Positions 10,801 through 23,061 are shown, counted from the first letter of the stretch. The stretch: 64,000 nt of DNA from Dipylidium caninum (GCA_017562135.1 QEYB01000841.1:1-64000); one strand, 5' to 3'. Program-made: numbers and translations. The notes: generated by a model not told the origin, from the letters alone.

Positions 10801-13800
10801 CATTCCAATTTCTGACTTGGTTTCAATCATTTTAGCCTGTGAAAATCTACTCTTCATTTATTCGATTTGGTATGAAGTGTCATTTCCGTGAGCTTCAGCT
10901 AGTACTTAAGTCGGCGTGTGCTGGCGGAACCGATGACATTTGGGCAGTGGGTATTTTGCGTCAACAGATAGACTCCTCTTTGTTTCTCTGGAAAATGAGC
11001 AGACTGTTTTCCTTTTCTTTCGAACCCTTATATGTGTTTATACTTGCGTTCCCTTTATTTTACTTAGCTTTTTATTGCCATCCAAATACCACCCAGATGT
11101 TGCTTTGCAATCCTTCGTTTTCTGTCGGTCAGAATTAATTGCATTTTCAGTGAATTATTGTGAAGCCGTCTTTATGTGGCTGGAGGCGCGTTCCCAGATT
11201 GCAAAATTATTTGTATGCAGTAAATAGTTTGTTTATCGTGAACCGCTTCACAGTCAAAGTGCCAAATCTGCGTGACTAAATGTTTTAGAAGGATGACTTT
11301 GACGATGATGCCCCGCGATCCCCGAATGTCCCACACACTCCATCCCGTAAGTGAGTTGTTGGAAGCCTAGTCAAACCGGAAATGCCTCCTTGGTGTCTTT
11401 TTCACTGTAAGCTCTCCTTGAGGATCACTTGCCTCACATTCCGATCAGGGCTTCTCTTGAGTAGTTGACAACACATTTGTGTGGATGGTTTAGATTTTAG
11501 TTGTATTCACTATGTCCTTTGGATAAGCTTTTACTCAAAATAAGTCGACAAAGAGATTACTCATCAGCAACATTTCCAGTTAGTCTAATTAATTTTACCG
11601 CGATAGCCAACGGTGTGTAACTTACGCCACTTCCTAGCAGAAGTATTGGCGCCTCATGGACAAGGTGCAACGCATAACCTGCCACTGCCCGTGAATACAC
11701 AAAATTCCTCAAATGCGGTATGCTGTTCATCACTATGCATGCATTTTTCACTTTGCTTAATGTGAAAACAAGGGTGACGGGATACTGTTATTATAGATAT
11801 GCTTTGAAAGTTTAAAAAAGCCATATATATGGTGAGGTGACATGTGCAACCATTTTTCCAGGAATGTGGTGCCACAAACAGAAACCGTGAGTAGTAGAAT
11901 TTGTTGCTAACGCGGTGTTTTTTCTCCTCTTACCAATCATCAGTCCATGTGTGTCTGAGATAAGTGCTGTTGTCCCGTCTCGCATGTGTAACTCTCTGCA
12001 TTCCCGAAGTAACCGCATTGATTCTCCCTTGTTTTTTTTTTTTCATATCACGTTCCTTTAACACTGTATATCATTGTCAAATAGGAGCAAATCGAGCCAG
12101 GTAAGCTATGACACCTGCACTGCTCACCGCGAATAGCCTCTTGTTCTTGCTCATCCCTCACTGACCCATTGTGAACATTTTAGTGAACAGATTGACCGCC
12201 AAATCCAATTTGACGGATGCAAGGTGGGTAAGAGTGGTGCAGAGCAATTTGGTTGATACGTGGGGAAGGGATTTTGGTGGCGACTGGTGGGGTCCGTAGG
12301 CAAGCAAATGATGTGGTGGCTTAGTTATTTTTGTGGCAATGATCCACTTAGGGTGTTGGACAGATGGCCAGATCAGTGAGGCGAACAGGAGCGAGGGTGC
12401 GTCCGCACTTCCGATGCGTAGTGCGTGGTGTCCGAAGTTATCAATGTAGATGTTAGCTCCATTAGATAACATGGCTTCGTGCTTTGGCGCAGTTCTCTCT
12501 CCCCTCTCGTCAATCGGTGACTGAGTGGGTTTGCTTTTATTGTTCCAGGTGGAGATTTTTTACCGTGAATGTTGAGTAGCTTTATTCTATCCGATTTTTT
12601 CATCTAAGTTAATGGTAATTGACTCTGTCCCTATAATTCTCAAGTGTTAAAATGGAGAAAAATTCAATTTCGTGTAGGCCTCTTGGTCAATCCTCTGCAA
12701 ATGTCTCTAATCACACATTATGTATTTGCTGTCCTGCAAGTTCTAATGCTTGTGAAGGAACTTTATACGTAGACTTCTTTTGTAATCTGTTTGCGTTATC
12801 TTGGACAATGAAAGCGATTTTAATGGGCAAGTCTCTAGTGCATAGTTGTATTCTTTGCCCTGTTTGACACGAGATTACCTGACCGTCGACGCAACTAGAC
12901 AGTATATGCACATGTTGAATGACGATTGCATGGGGTAGAGGGAATTGATGTGATATACGGGATGATAATTGTGCTATTTACCCATTTACAAGCCACAGTA
13001 TGAGAAGGGTATCGCAGCAGGCAGGTTCCCGCCGCCAAAGCCAAAAACACCGACCGAATTCGCGACTCGTGAGTTGAGCGATTGCCAATGCAATGGTGAT
13101 AGTTATTTCTTTCCTAAGTTTCATTAGGGGACTTGTGCTTCGCTCGCTGGTACATTTCGATGGGATTTGCGTAAATAATGTGAAGTGCATATGTAGGGGA
13201 TAGTATATATTGCCATAGCCCATCTGACCGACAAATGCTGTGATTGGGAGAAGTCGCTGGATAGAAAGTGACATTGATCTACTCTTTTTGGCAATAACTA
13301 GTCCCGTTCCGTCCATATCCAATAGCAGATTAATACGACGAGGTTTTCCTTAACAGTTACTCGCGATAATGTGACCGCGGGCGCCTTTCCTGCCGTCACA
13401 TCCACCGACTTGGTGAGTGAGCTTTCTTTTATCTTGCGGTTCGGCATTTTGCACCTTAAACTCCACAGACAGGTGCCATGGATCAAATTATAAACTTGAT
13501 GCGGTTCGAACCAAATGCAACCTGTGTTGTACTTTGTACATTTCTACACTAGGCAGGAGTCTGTTGCGTCTTGCAAATCTGTAACTCCACGCGTTAGGGC
13601 TGCACATCCGCTTTGGTAGCGTGGACAAATTGGTTGTGATGATGAATAGGGAAACTGGTGGACGAGTTGGAGTTAGTTGATTTATTCAATCACGCATATT
13701 CTTACTCAGATTTGCGTATGAATTTTCCAGATTGGTCGGAAAAAACCTCAAATCCGTGAGTACATGAATTTGTTATTCGCAATGTGCCCTCAATGCATTT

Positions 13801-14634
13801 ATGTGTATCTGTTCTTTCACACCACGTCCTTACTTTTAAGTGCATTTTATTGTCAAATAGAAATAAATGGACAAAGGTGAGCTACGTCTCCTCTCTTGCT
13901 TACCGTGACGTGTTCTCCGTCAACGCACATTGTTCACTGACCCATCATGTGCCTTTTAGTGAAATGACTGGTCGCCGCAATCAACGTAACCAATCTAGGG
14001 TAGGTAAGAGTGGGACGGAGCAAATGGGTTTGATAAGTGATTAACACGGTGGTTAAATGTTGGTTAACTGTGTTGCAGTTAGTAGCAAGGACAACCTCCA
14101 TTGCACTTGTTATTTCTCTACTAGGGAGGATTTCCTTGCGTCCTGTTCCGTTGTAACTCCAAGTATTAGGGCTGTACGTTTACTGTGGCAGAGGGGACAA
14201 ATCGGTTGGGATGATGAATGGGGCGAACTAGGGGAGGAGTTGCATCACTTGGCTCACCCAATCAGACATATTCTCACCAGATTTTGTTATGTACTTTGCA
14301 GATCGTTAGAAATGTTAAAGTCCGTGAGTAAATGACTTTGTTATTAGCAAAGTGGCCTCCTTCACCCCTCAATGCGTACTTGTTTCCTCTTGTCTGCGCA
14401 AACGCTTTGCGTTCGCGAAGTAACCGTATTATTTATCCTCTGTTTTTTTTTCATATCGCGTTCTTACTTTAAAACTGTGTTTCATCATTGCATAGAAGCA
14501 CATATTTACGAGTAAGTTATGCCTCTTCAACTGCTCACTGCGAATAGCCTCTTGTTCTTGCTCATCCCTCACTGACCCATTGTGAACATTTTAGTGAACA
14601 GATTGACCGCCAAATCCAATTTGACCGATGCAAG
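9621..14634 (+). CDS. Micro-exon-type gene, unknown product (partial model)
   Basis: Very short segments flanked by good AG and GT signals line up in compatible phases: 9621-9666 (46 nt), 9877-9944 (68), 10398-10443 (46), 10675-10742 (68), 11289-11346 (58), 11580-11612 (33), 11638-11664 (27), 11862-11886 (25), 12085-12100 (16), 12184-12223 (40), 12549-12564 (16), 13357-13412 (56), 13731-13755 (25), 13861-13876 (16), 13960-13999 (40), 14302-14323 (22), 14496-14511 (16) and 14595-14634 (40). Modules 46+68 and 25+16+40 each add up to whole codons and are tandemly repeated. All copies are open in one frame. Peptides are polar (PEKDVE, EYQLD, AMKP, then EQIDRQIQFD) with no domain I know. The joins from 27 to 25 and from 68 (10742) to 58 still need missing exons. 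The gene start and end are not located. The architecture recalls flatworm micro-exon genes, but homology to them is not shown. Confidence 0.55.
11550..12400 (+). repeat. Micro-exon module, unit 1 (25+16+40 nt exons)
   Basis: This is the first of three related units. It contains exons at 11862-11886, 12085-12100 and 12184-12223, each bounded by AG and GT, with a T-tract (about 12030-12042) before the 16-nt exon. The stretch at about 12130-12385 is nearly identical to 14530-14790 in unit 3. Its upstream part (11550-11990) has an inverted relic at 19830-20410. Confidence 0.7.
13560..14050 (+). repeat. Micro-exon module, unit 2
   Basis: This unit contains exons at 13731-13755 (25 nt), 13861-13876 (16 nt) and 13960-13999 (40 nt), in the same order and phases as units 1 and 3. 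The encoded 27 residues (ending EMTGRRNQRNQSR) differ strongly from the other units, while exon lengths and splice signals are kept. This is the most diverged unit. Confidence 0.65.
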
Positions 14635-14800
14635 GTGGGTAAGAGTGGTGCAGAGCAATTTGGTTGATACGTGGGGAAGGGATTTTGGTGGCGACTGGTG
14701 GGGTCCGTAGGCAAGCAAATGATGTGGTGGCTTAGTTATTTTTGTGGCAATGATCCACTTAGGGTGTTGGACAGATGGCCAGGTTAGTGAGGCGAACAGG
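14070..14800 (+). repeat. Micro-exon module, unit 3
   Basis: This unit contains exons at 14302-14323 (22 nt, one codon shorter than in the other units), 14496-14511 (16 nt) and 14595-14634 (40 nt). The 40-nt exon differs from unit 1 by a single base, and about 255 bp around it are almost identical to unit 1. That suggests a recent exchange or gene conversion between units 1 and 3. Confidence 0.7.
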
Positions 14801-17180
14801 AACAACATGGTTTCATGCTTTTGCCCAGTTCTCTTTTCCCTCTCCTCAGCCGACGACTGAGTGATCTGCTTTCATTGTTCCACGTAGAAATTCCTTTGTG
14901 CGTATGTTAAATGGCTTGTGTTTTAGACTGAATTAAGCCTAGTCTCGACTCTATTTATTTTATCTGCTCTTTACTACAAACACGTCTCTCATTCTGTGAT
15001 TCCCTTGGACATGTCTTGTCAAATGTCTGAGATCTGTCTTCTGGACGTGCATGTTGCCCCTATTTAGCTTCGTCTTATGAGTAGTATTATGAACTTATCT
15101 ACTATTCTCCCCTTATTTGAATCTTGATAAACGGTTAACCTGTGGGAATTGGACAAAATTACTGACTGCGGAGTGTTGACAGTTCCCTGATTATGGTAGA
15201 GGGGAGACGATGAGCGCATGTTCATGCATTCTGTATTTTATTTGGACTCTAAATCTCGAACTTGGTTTCAGTCATTTTGGTCGGTTAATGCCAGTCAGGG
15301 TGCCACGTTGGGACGCAGGTCAACCCTCTCAATGGCGTAGTGAAATGTTACATGGGGTGAAGTGAGGGGGACTTCGCTGAGAGTAAAGTAGCTCCTCCAA
15401 ATTGTGAGTGTGTGCGTGTTGCGTGCGTAAGAGCCGAGTCTGGTAGGTGTTGGGTAGCTGTGGCATTAGTTGGTCTGTTTTTATCACCAACTGAGATGAG
15501 AACAGGCTTGCGTTCAATTTTGACACTTCGGGTTTGCATGACATTTCGATGCCTGTCAAGTCTTGTTAACGCCACCCTGCAGCTTCTTTTTTTCCACCAG
15601 TTGAGTTGTCACCTTAGCGTCAAGTTTCCCTTTGGCGATTTCTTTGTTTTTTTTTCCTTGATTGCGTGTTCTTTCCCCCTGTTATTGATTTATCTTTTCG
15701 TTGACCCTCCTCGAGCTGTTGGCTAGTTTTGCTTTTGTGCCATTGTTAGTATTTTCTTCTCACCACTTACCAATCCGCAATTTCTTTTGTCTTTCGTTTT
15801 TTGTTAATTAGTAGACTGACCACCGCATTGTCGATGTATATTCTTTTCTGGGAATTCCTTTGACCGTGGAAGTAGATTGCTGTGCAATACTACTCTGTCC
15901 TCCGTCTCATCCTTTGTATGTCACCTTTTCGATCGTCTGACAACTTGTTCACTTGGGTGCATTGCCATCTGTGCGACAAATTTCCTCTTTCGTAGATTCT
16001 AAGCACTTTTATGGGGCAAGCACGCCTGCGTTGCACCGGCGATAATTTGTCTGTGCGCACCGTGTATTGACATCTTCACCGTCGCATTATTAGTCGACTT
16101 CTTCTCATTTTGTCCTTCTGCCCCACTTCCTGCGTTATTTGTTGCATGCTTGCCCACCGCATTATCCTAACTGTCGGAACCAAAGTTTAATTGCATGCTG
16201 CATGTTCTGACAAGCTCGATTTCGAAATTCATCTAGGTCCTGACGTCCCCACGACCCTTTTCTTTGTCTGATGCGCTGCTCTTTTGTCTGATACCTTAAC
16301 CGGAAAGGAGGAAGTCGCACACAAACCTACCTTTTGCGTTGAATTAGCTCGTAGTTTGACTTAATACCCTTGTCTTCTCAGTGACAACTATCCTCTGAAT
16401 ACCATATGACAGATTTCTGTAGCCAAGGGTGAAGTAGTTATTCCAGCGCAATGCACACACTCATAGGCTTCTCTTACAGCTCTTGCGGTTTATGCAATTG
16501 GAATTAGCTTGACACACATGATTTTTGCGCCACGACTCGACATCACATTTATAACTGACCACCATCTAATTTGGCTTGTGTGAAGACAATTTTGACGCGT
16601 TCTCGTCTCTCACTGCGCGCCACTGAGATCTCCATATTCCTTGTGTTAAAGTGCATAGCCATGATCAGTTTGCAGGTAGATCTACTAGAATTATTGAATA
16701 TCAAACCGAGTTAACTTATTCACTGCCATTCTCGAAGCGTGTAACCCTGTACCAGGGTACTGTTTTGGGATATTTAATTCTTCGTGGATGTATATGCCTT
16801 GAGTATTTGCCTCGTAATTTTTACTTCGACGTATTTGTGAAGGTAAGATTTCGGTGGTATTAATTAGATGTTAAACACTCAGAAGGGGGTAAGGCCTATT
16901 ACGGTGCTTTAACCAGACTTCCGATGAGTAGTTTACCGTGCTTTTGGCGTTTTTATTTTTGTCTGGTTTCTATTAATCAATGTATTATTCGTAAGAATCT
17001 CCCCACACTTGTGTATCGCAAATTCATTTTCACTGTCATCTATTAACCCGATGTCTTTCTTTTGCGGTGCCACAATTGCCCGCTTTAAATATACCTGTGA
17101 AAGAATCTACACAGTCAAGTATTCTTTTAGTGATGAATGGTAATTACCAACATTTTTATTTTATTAGATTGTTTACAGTG
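14800..17180. other. No gene seen
   Basis: Pyrimidine-rich, low-information sequence with only short open frames (for example 15412-15726). A faint match near 15230-15290 and 15840-15880 to pieces of the micro-exon units suggests worn-down repeat remains. No exon is supported. Confidence 0.4.
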
Positions 17181-17187
17181 GGAGAAA

Positions 17188-17752
17188 TGGATCGAGACGC
17201 GAGGGCAACCCCGCGAATAATTGACACGCACATACCCCTCCTCCGAATCTCCCCGAAATCGCTTAGATCCCTTTCCACAATAAAACTTTCAACTGCCCTC
17301 TTGAATCCTATAAGGTCCCAGAAAAACTCGGATAATGTAGAAGGCTTCTACAAACTCGATGTTCAAAGTTCTCTTGGTACTCTTTTTTGTGGTAATTTAG
17401 AATGAAACAACCCATAGAAAGCCTTACTATCCTATTGAATTCTTATTCTCTCGGCTTACTTCATAAATAAAATCGTATATGAATGGGGTATTGCTACAAT
17501 GACTTCATCCTTGTAAAGCCGTTTGTTGTAAGTGTATGCAAATTTTCGGACAATCGCACTTTCATTTGCGAAATAAAGACGCATGCTCAGAAATGCATTG
17601 CTTTGAAGAGGACATTGGAACCCTCTGGTTTGATCCAGCTTCAAAAATCATTTCTAAAAAGAGATAACTTTCCTGAAGCTTCAGCAAGGCGTTTTTTTTT
17701 TTCAGAGATTCATGAGTCCAAATGCCTAGGTCTAATTAGGCTAAGTAATTAA
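17188..17752 (+). CDS. Unrecognised small gene, probably two exons
   Basis: An ATG at 17188 opens a frame of about 70 codons (begins MDRDARATPRI, rich in Ser, Leu and Arg) just after a TTTATTAG signal. A GTAATT donor is possible near 17395. After an acceptor near 17520 two frames are open, one of them running to a stop at 17750-17752. AATAAA at about 17797-17802 would serve as a poly(A) signal 45-50 nt after that stop. I recognise no domain. The join between the two exons is not settled, because the best donor phase favours the shorter frame ending near 17690. It may be a real small gene or chance open frames. Confidence 0.35.
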
Positions 17753-17879
17753 GGTTTTGATATTGTTAGTCTTGCAGAAGTCGTCTACCTGAAGTAAATA
17801 AAGTCATGGAGGGGTCTCGAAGGCCCCAATTCATTAGTTATGGGATTTGAAGAAATGGTAAGACTATTACCGGTGGAAA

Positions 17880-18120
17880 ATCGCAAAGCCTCGCGGTATT
17901 CTCAGCGAAGTTGTTCAATGCCTTTAGAAGATCATCTAGCCGATCAACTTCATTTGACATCTGTTTCACCATCAAGAATAGCCTTATAGTTCTCTTCTTC
18001 ACCTCCTTCAAATCTAAAAAATATTAATTTCAATCACTTATTACCTTCTCGGTGCTACTGGAAGTGATGATATGTCGGCCCTTTGGATTAGACATTCGTA
18101 AAACTGGAACAGGCACACTA
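17880..18120 (-). CDS. Candidate minus-strand exons, unrecognised
   Basis: The minus strand shows an open stretch at about 17880-18014 (reads VKKRTIRLFLMVKQ ... VDRLDDLLKALNNFAENT) that could form a helical or coiled region. It is bounded by an AG near 18015 and a GTAATA donor near 17872. A second open piece (RMSNPKGRHIITSSSTEK) lies at about 18047-18105, next to GTAATAAG. The join is not phase-perfect with the nicest acceptor. The amino-acid composition looks protein-like, but no family is recognised. It would be convergent with the small gene ending at 17752. Confidence 0.35.
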
Positions 18121-19330
18121 CCACCGTAGAAGGACTATGAATTTCAACTTCCAACTGCATAATCAAGTAAAATGACGGCAACTTCTAAATGTTAGCTACT
18201 TCGGAACGAGTGATTGCAATTCACAGAGTTAAAGGAAATGCTTGAAGACAGCTAATATTTTTTTGAAAACTATTGAAACGGATACACTCTAGCATTAATA
18301 CTAACGTCATACATTAAACAACTTGTAGACTTACACTCTTCAGAATTTTGTCTTTCCCTACAAGGAAACAAGTGAAGTTAACTTTTGCGTTTTCGCACCA
18401 CAAGTCTCTTGCAGCATTATGCTAGTCAGATATGTGCTGTCGATGTTTCAACCCTCCTCACTCACACAAAATCCACAAATTCGACGTTAATTATTCTAAA
18501 CGTCTATTTTATAATAGACTACGATCAAAACAATCATATATGAACAAACCCAATAATTTGTCTATAATGATGTTAATCAGTAAAATGAAAAGTACTCTAG
18601 AATTTATATCGTCCCCTTGCCGACTACTTGAGAAAGTAGATGTTAAAATCCTAAATTAAGACACATGTGTCAACAATAAACCTAAGCAACACTGAGCAAC
18701 AACCACACCATGAAGTCTATAGCTTAGCAAAGGACTTATGGTTGCGCAGTATTGACAAAACGATTAATGATGTGTGAAAATATGATCACCACATTCTCCA
18801 CAAATGACGAGAAATAATTTGAAGATGGCATAGTCGTGACGACCGACTGTAATGAAAGGGACGTCGATGTGGGCAGTTAATTTGTAAGTTACAAATCAGG
18901 ATTTAGATTTTGTAAACAAAAATGAGTAAAACCTTTTCTGAGACTCATGAATGGTCATTAAATAGCGATAACCATAACCTTAGCAAAGTCCCTAGTGTCG
19001 GGCAGGTTTTGCATTACCAAACACCAATCCAAAAAGGGCGTACCCAATAGCGCCTCTCCATGCGCCAAACGCATACAAAGTAATTTCGGAAATGACGCCA
19101 AACCCAAGCCGATAAATAACCATTTCTCAATAGTCTAAAAAAACAACTTTTATAGCATGGTTATAGAAAACTAGTGGCAGCATTTATCTTCCAGACTTAG
19201 TTTATTTGTAATTTATACATACAGGTCTGATTTTGTAATTTTTAGTTGGTGAAATTTCGCTGGTCAGACGGATGATTTTACCGGCCACAAATAATGTGAC
19301 TCAGTTAATCCACTACGCTTGCAACGGTTT
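18120..19330. other. No gene seen; AT-rich
   Basis: AT-rich sequence with no splice-bounded exon of convincing length and no recognised repeat. Confidence 0.5.
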
Positions 19331-19339
19331 TTTATGTGG

Positions 19340-19740
19340 GGAACTGACGTACTCAGTTGAGTATGACATTTCGCCTGATATGAGTGAATAGGGCATCTGA
19401 CTGACGTATCATCTTTTTCCACTGTCCCTTGTGACGTCGCTGCTCTATTGCTTTACACTTTCACTGCATCGTGGAATTCTCGAACGACGGTGTTCTGCCG
19501 AGCCATCTCTGACCCGTCTACTTCAGTCGCACTCTCAATTCTGTTCCCAAACAGCTCCCACCCTTCTAATTGCATTCTGCCCTGCTTCTCTCCCCTTATT
19601 TTGTGTATGTAGAGGGACTATACGACGGTCAGCATAGTCAAAGGTGAGTTGTTTAACGATCTGTGTTGTGTGAATTGTGGGGAGAAATGTCTCTCTTCGT
19701 AGCATATTGACTCATTGCAGACCGTTCACGATGAGCAGTA
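19340..19740 (+). pseudogene. Relic of the EEPD1-like 3' end and downstream gene start
   Basis: This is a diverged direct copy of about 45080-45680. It includes the sequence before the last EEPD1-like exon (TGAGTGAATAG...ACGTATCATC), a shortened remnant of that exon, the pyrimidine-rich tract with its TGTAG acceptor, and the first exon of the downstream gene. Most of the catalytic exon is deleted. The downstream gene's ATG (45582) is ATA here, though the following GTCAAAG/GTGAGT is kept. It cannot encode either protein. Confidence 0.7.
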
Positions 19741-19829
19741 GAAGAGGCAAAGCTCACTTGGCCCGAATTACATCTATTTCTTAATGAAATAAAATGCCGA
19801 AAGAAAGGACCTGGTATAAAATTAAGGCG

Positions 19830-20410
19830 CCTACTTGGGGAATGCAGAGAGGTACATATACAAAACAGAACAACAACACTTATCTCAGACACACAGGGAC
19901 AGATGAATGGTAAGAGGAGAAAAAACACCTTGTTGGCAGGAGATTCTACAACTCACATTCCTGGAAGGACGGTAGCATATGTTACCTAACTTCAGAGCAG
20001 ACTCGTATCACCCAAATGCCCCAGGCGTCAATGCATGAAATTTCAAATGCGAGGGTTGCATTTTTTGCGGTATTAAAAGGGATTTGTGGGCACCACCCGG
20101 TTGGCTATGCTGTTACTGAATTCTAGGATTCTAAAACATTCACACCAGAGCATGTCTACGAAAAAATGTATCCTCCACTTTGGTTTCCACAGTAGACAAA
20201 GTGTTATGTGGCCACATAGTGATAAAAGGCGCGCCGCATGTGAGGAATTTTGTGAATTCACTCGCAGTAGCGTGTTGTGCGTTGCATCATGTTCACTGCC
20301 CTCTAATACGTATGCTAGGAGGTGGCATAGGCCAAAGTCGTTGGGTATCGCGGTAAAATTCATTAAACTAACTGGCAGTGCTACTGAGGGGCAATCAGAC
20401 TCCTAGTCAA
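19830..20410 (-). repeat. Inverted relic of the micro-exon locus (11.55-11.99 kb)
   Basis: On the minus strand, 20190-20400 matches 11560-11790 and 19850-19990 matches 11840-11990. The counterpart of the 33-nt exon keeps its length and acceptor (SLMNFTAIPN against SLINFTAIAN) but has lost the GT donor. The 27-nt exon counterpart is intact in length but also lacks a GT. The 25-nt exon is mostly deleted. It is a non-functional inverted copy. Confidence 0.65.
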
Positions 20411-22000
20411 TTTAATCAAAACCCATTATTCAATGAATCGAAGGCTTTTAAGTTGAATGTCTCTGCTAGGCTCCCCACATCAGTCCGCGTCCACAATCAG
20501 GTCGGTGCTGTCGCCTATAAACGGAGGTGAATAGTTGCTGTGCAATGCCGACTATCATCCTCTGTGTCATAATTCTTCAAGCAGCGGCCTCAGCGATGCC
20601 AGGTAGAAGGGGGGACCGGATGACTTCCACTCATCGTGAGTGAAAGCAGTTACTTGTTTAAGGTAAAACTAACATGTGACGGGCACAAATCTATGATATC
20701 GCCCCTAACATTTCGGAACATACATATGTGCTCTCACAGGCTCTCGGTATTCACAAGCTCATAATTGTCTCCAGCATGTCGTCAGGTAGGCAAGGACAAC
20801 GCGAAGCGCCGAATACTTCATCATGTCCAGAGGCTGGTCTGCAATCAGGTCGAAATGCACCCAGTCCAATGTTCTGTGCCGAGGAGAGGGGAGGAGGCGG
20901 AGGCAGAGATGGTGGAGGTGGAAGTGGAGGTAATAAAACTGAATAAAATAGCGGGAGGCGAAGGGAGGTATCGCGTGGGTGGAACAACGCCCAAATCGGC
21001 ACATATCTCGTTCTGCATTTGCCTTCCGCCGCCTCATTGCAACATCCCACTTGCCGGTTCAGAATAACAGTCACTGACGCACATCGTAAACTGCGGCAGT
21101 GCAGCTCTTCACGAGAACAGTTAGTTTCAGTTGATTTCATGGATTTAGCAAAGATTGGTTGGTTGCCCCAATGCCAACAAGTGAGCAAAAAGACACCTGA
21201 GGAAGCACTCACAAATGGTCGTGGCTTCATCAACTTTCTTTCAGCCAACTCGCAGATGAATTCTTGAATCGATGTTAAGAAATTCAAGCTCTCTGACAAA
21301 TTGCTTTTTCATGAGCTAGCAGGAGACTGAATGGTGAAGTTGTCAAGATGGATGCTCGCGTAGTCCCCTGCAGTCTGCTTCGTGAGCACGCAACTGCGGT
21401 AGACGTCCGGTTGAGGGGCAGAAGAATTTTGTTAAGCGGCCTGTACAGCGAAGTGTGAGGGACAAATGTGCATGCGGGATGGCTGTGAAGCCTGAATCCT
21501 TTGCACTCTCCTGTTCAAGGGAGTGCATCGCGAATTAACCTATCAAGGTATGCTGCCTCGACAGTTGAAGCTATTCTTGTCACAACCACACACATTTCGA
21601 TAAATCGCTCAACAGACGCAGTGGGAATAGTGGGTTAAAACGGCTGCGTAGGGGAAATGTACAGTCGAGCGGCTGTTGGTGGGGCCAGCATCAACTTGGT
21701 GTCAGCGTGTCGGTGGTGGGCAGGGGACTCGGCTGACTGTCAGTGCATATCCTTCGTGAGTCGTGACGGGAAGTGGATTTGGGTTAATTGCACCTCATAC
21801 ATGCTGCAGCGTAGCAGACGCTCATGATTTTATGCCGGAGAGGAAATATTGCGAATGATAAGGTTCATTAAGTAAAATCTCAAGTGCGCACAAGCTGGAA
21901 AACATTGATTCCCAATTGACTGCCGCGAGCAGGACCCTGTTATTCCACTCGTGTGGATTTTAATTGCAGTGTAAAAGTTAGGAGTTGTGTGTCACTTGGG
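20410..22000. other. No firm gene
   Basis: The longest open frame (20751-21299, minus) contains a proline run encoded by a GGAGG-rich repeat. It has no recognisable domain and looks fortuitous. Overlapping open frames on the plus strand use the same low-complexity stretch. Confidence 0.4.
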
Positions 22001-22256
22001 GTATCATCGTACTAAGACACGTCGACGATTCTCCAATTCGGCCTGCAATTACATCACAGTGGTTAGACGGAGCAGAGGGGAGGGTTTTCACGAAGAACCA
22101 CGCTGTGCACACCCTCGTGACCAAATGGTTTCGTCAGCACACTTGCATTATTACAAGGAGCCGAATTGGTTAGACATGGGCATCCGGGAGAACACCGCCT
22201 ACGGAGACCATACGAGTTACTTCCACATGGAGGATATTATTGAGGCTACCAAGTAA
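22000..22256 (+). other. Possible exon or exon relic, unrecognised
   Basis: The last 37 codons of an open frame ending at 22254-22256 read like protein (WLDMGIRENTAYGDHT then SYFHMEDIIEATK). I recognise no family. A weak partner of the CTCGTGACCAAAT stretch lies at about 36955-36970, so this may belong to another duplicated pair. Confidence 0.25.
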
Positions 22257-22479
22257 AAGCAAGCTTCTAAAGCATTGACTACCCCTCACACTCTCCATCT
22301 TAAAGGATCGGTTCACGGAAGACCAGCTTACCTGTTGAGTTGACAGCGGCTTCTGTGAATCACCCGCGGATGTCATCCACCCTCATTCAGCGCTGACAGC
22401 AGCGTTTCTCGGAATGTACTTTGATTATGTGTGAGGCGAGGAAAGACGTGTCTATAAAAGTGTGCGTACCAGACTTCTC

Positions 22480-22740
22480 TCATGATGAGTGGATTGCCAG
22501 GAATCATCACCACAATCCACTCGCAGAATATGCCATCGTCTGAGTGCCGTCCAAGTGGTCAGTTGAGTAGGAGAAAATGGCAGAGGGACGAGATCTTAAC
22601 ATTACGGTTGCTTCTCAACGTCGTCTACACGCATAACATGAATTTTGTATTTGCATTTCTCACCTCGTTGCACTGCCACACTCTTAGGCTTCCACAAACT
22701 CCTCGGAGCCATCACCCTCATTTCCTGTATAGTAGCCGAT
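22480..22740 (+). repeat. Diverged direct repeat (partner 38130-38440)
   Basis: The two segments share blocks such as CATCRCCACAATYCACT, GGxCAGTTGAGTxGxAA and CACTGCCACxCTxTTAGGCT. At protein level the frame reading TATLLGFHKLLGAI here matches TATLLGYRKTLGAI in the partner, which suggests an ancient coding exon. No intact gene surrounds either copy. Confidence 0.5.
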
Positions 22741-23061
22741 AAAGATGGCTCCAACTATGACCAAATTATTGGAGAAGGGAGGGTACAAACACCATGGGGA
22801 GGTGTCTGTGAAGGAGAGTCGAGAAATTTCCTTCTTCCAGTCTAATTGAATAGGATATGGGGTCCCCATGTCTGTATTATAGGATTTCTGTAGATGTGTA
22901 AAGAAAGGAAAGTAAGTGCCGTGTATCGCATATATGGAAGCACAGAAGTTTACCTCCGTGAGTTTTAACGTTTTTTGCTTCCTCTCATGCACAAGGCTAC
23001 GCAATGCCCGTGGATGCACGTAACACTCAGTTAATGCCTGTGATCTGGTGATAAGGATAAG

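Noticed and set aside
20751..21299. 182-codon open frame (minus) with a poly-proline run
   Set aside because: The length comes from a GGAGG-rich low-complexity tract that keeps several frames open at once. I see no domain and no splice support.
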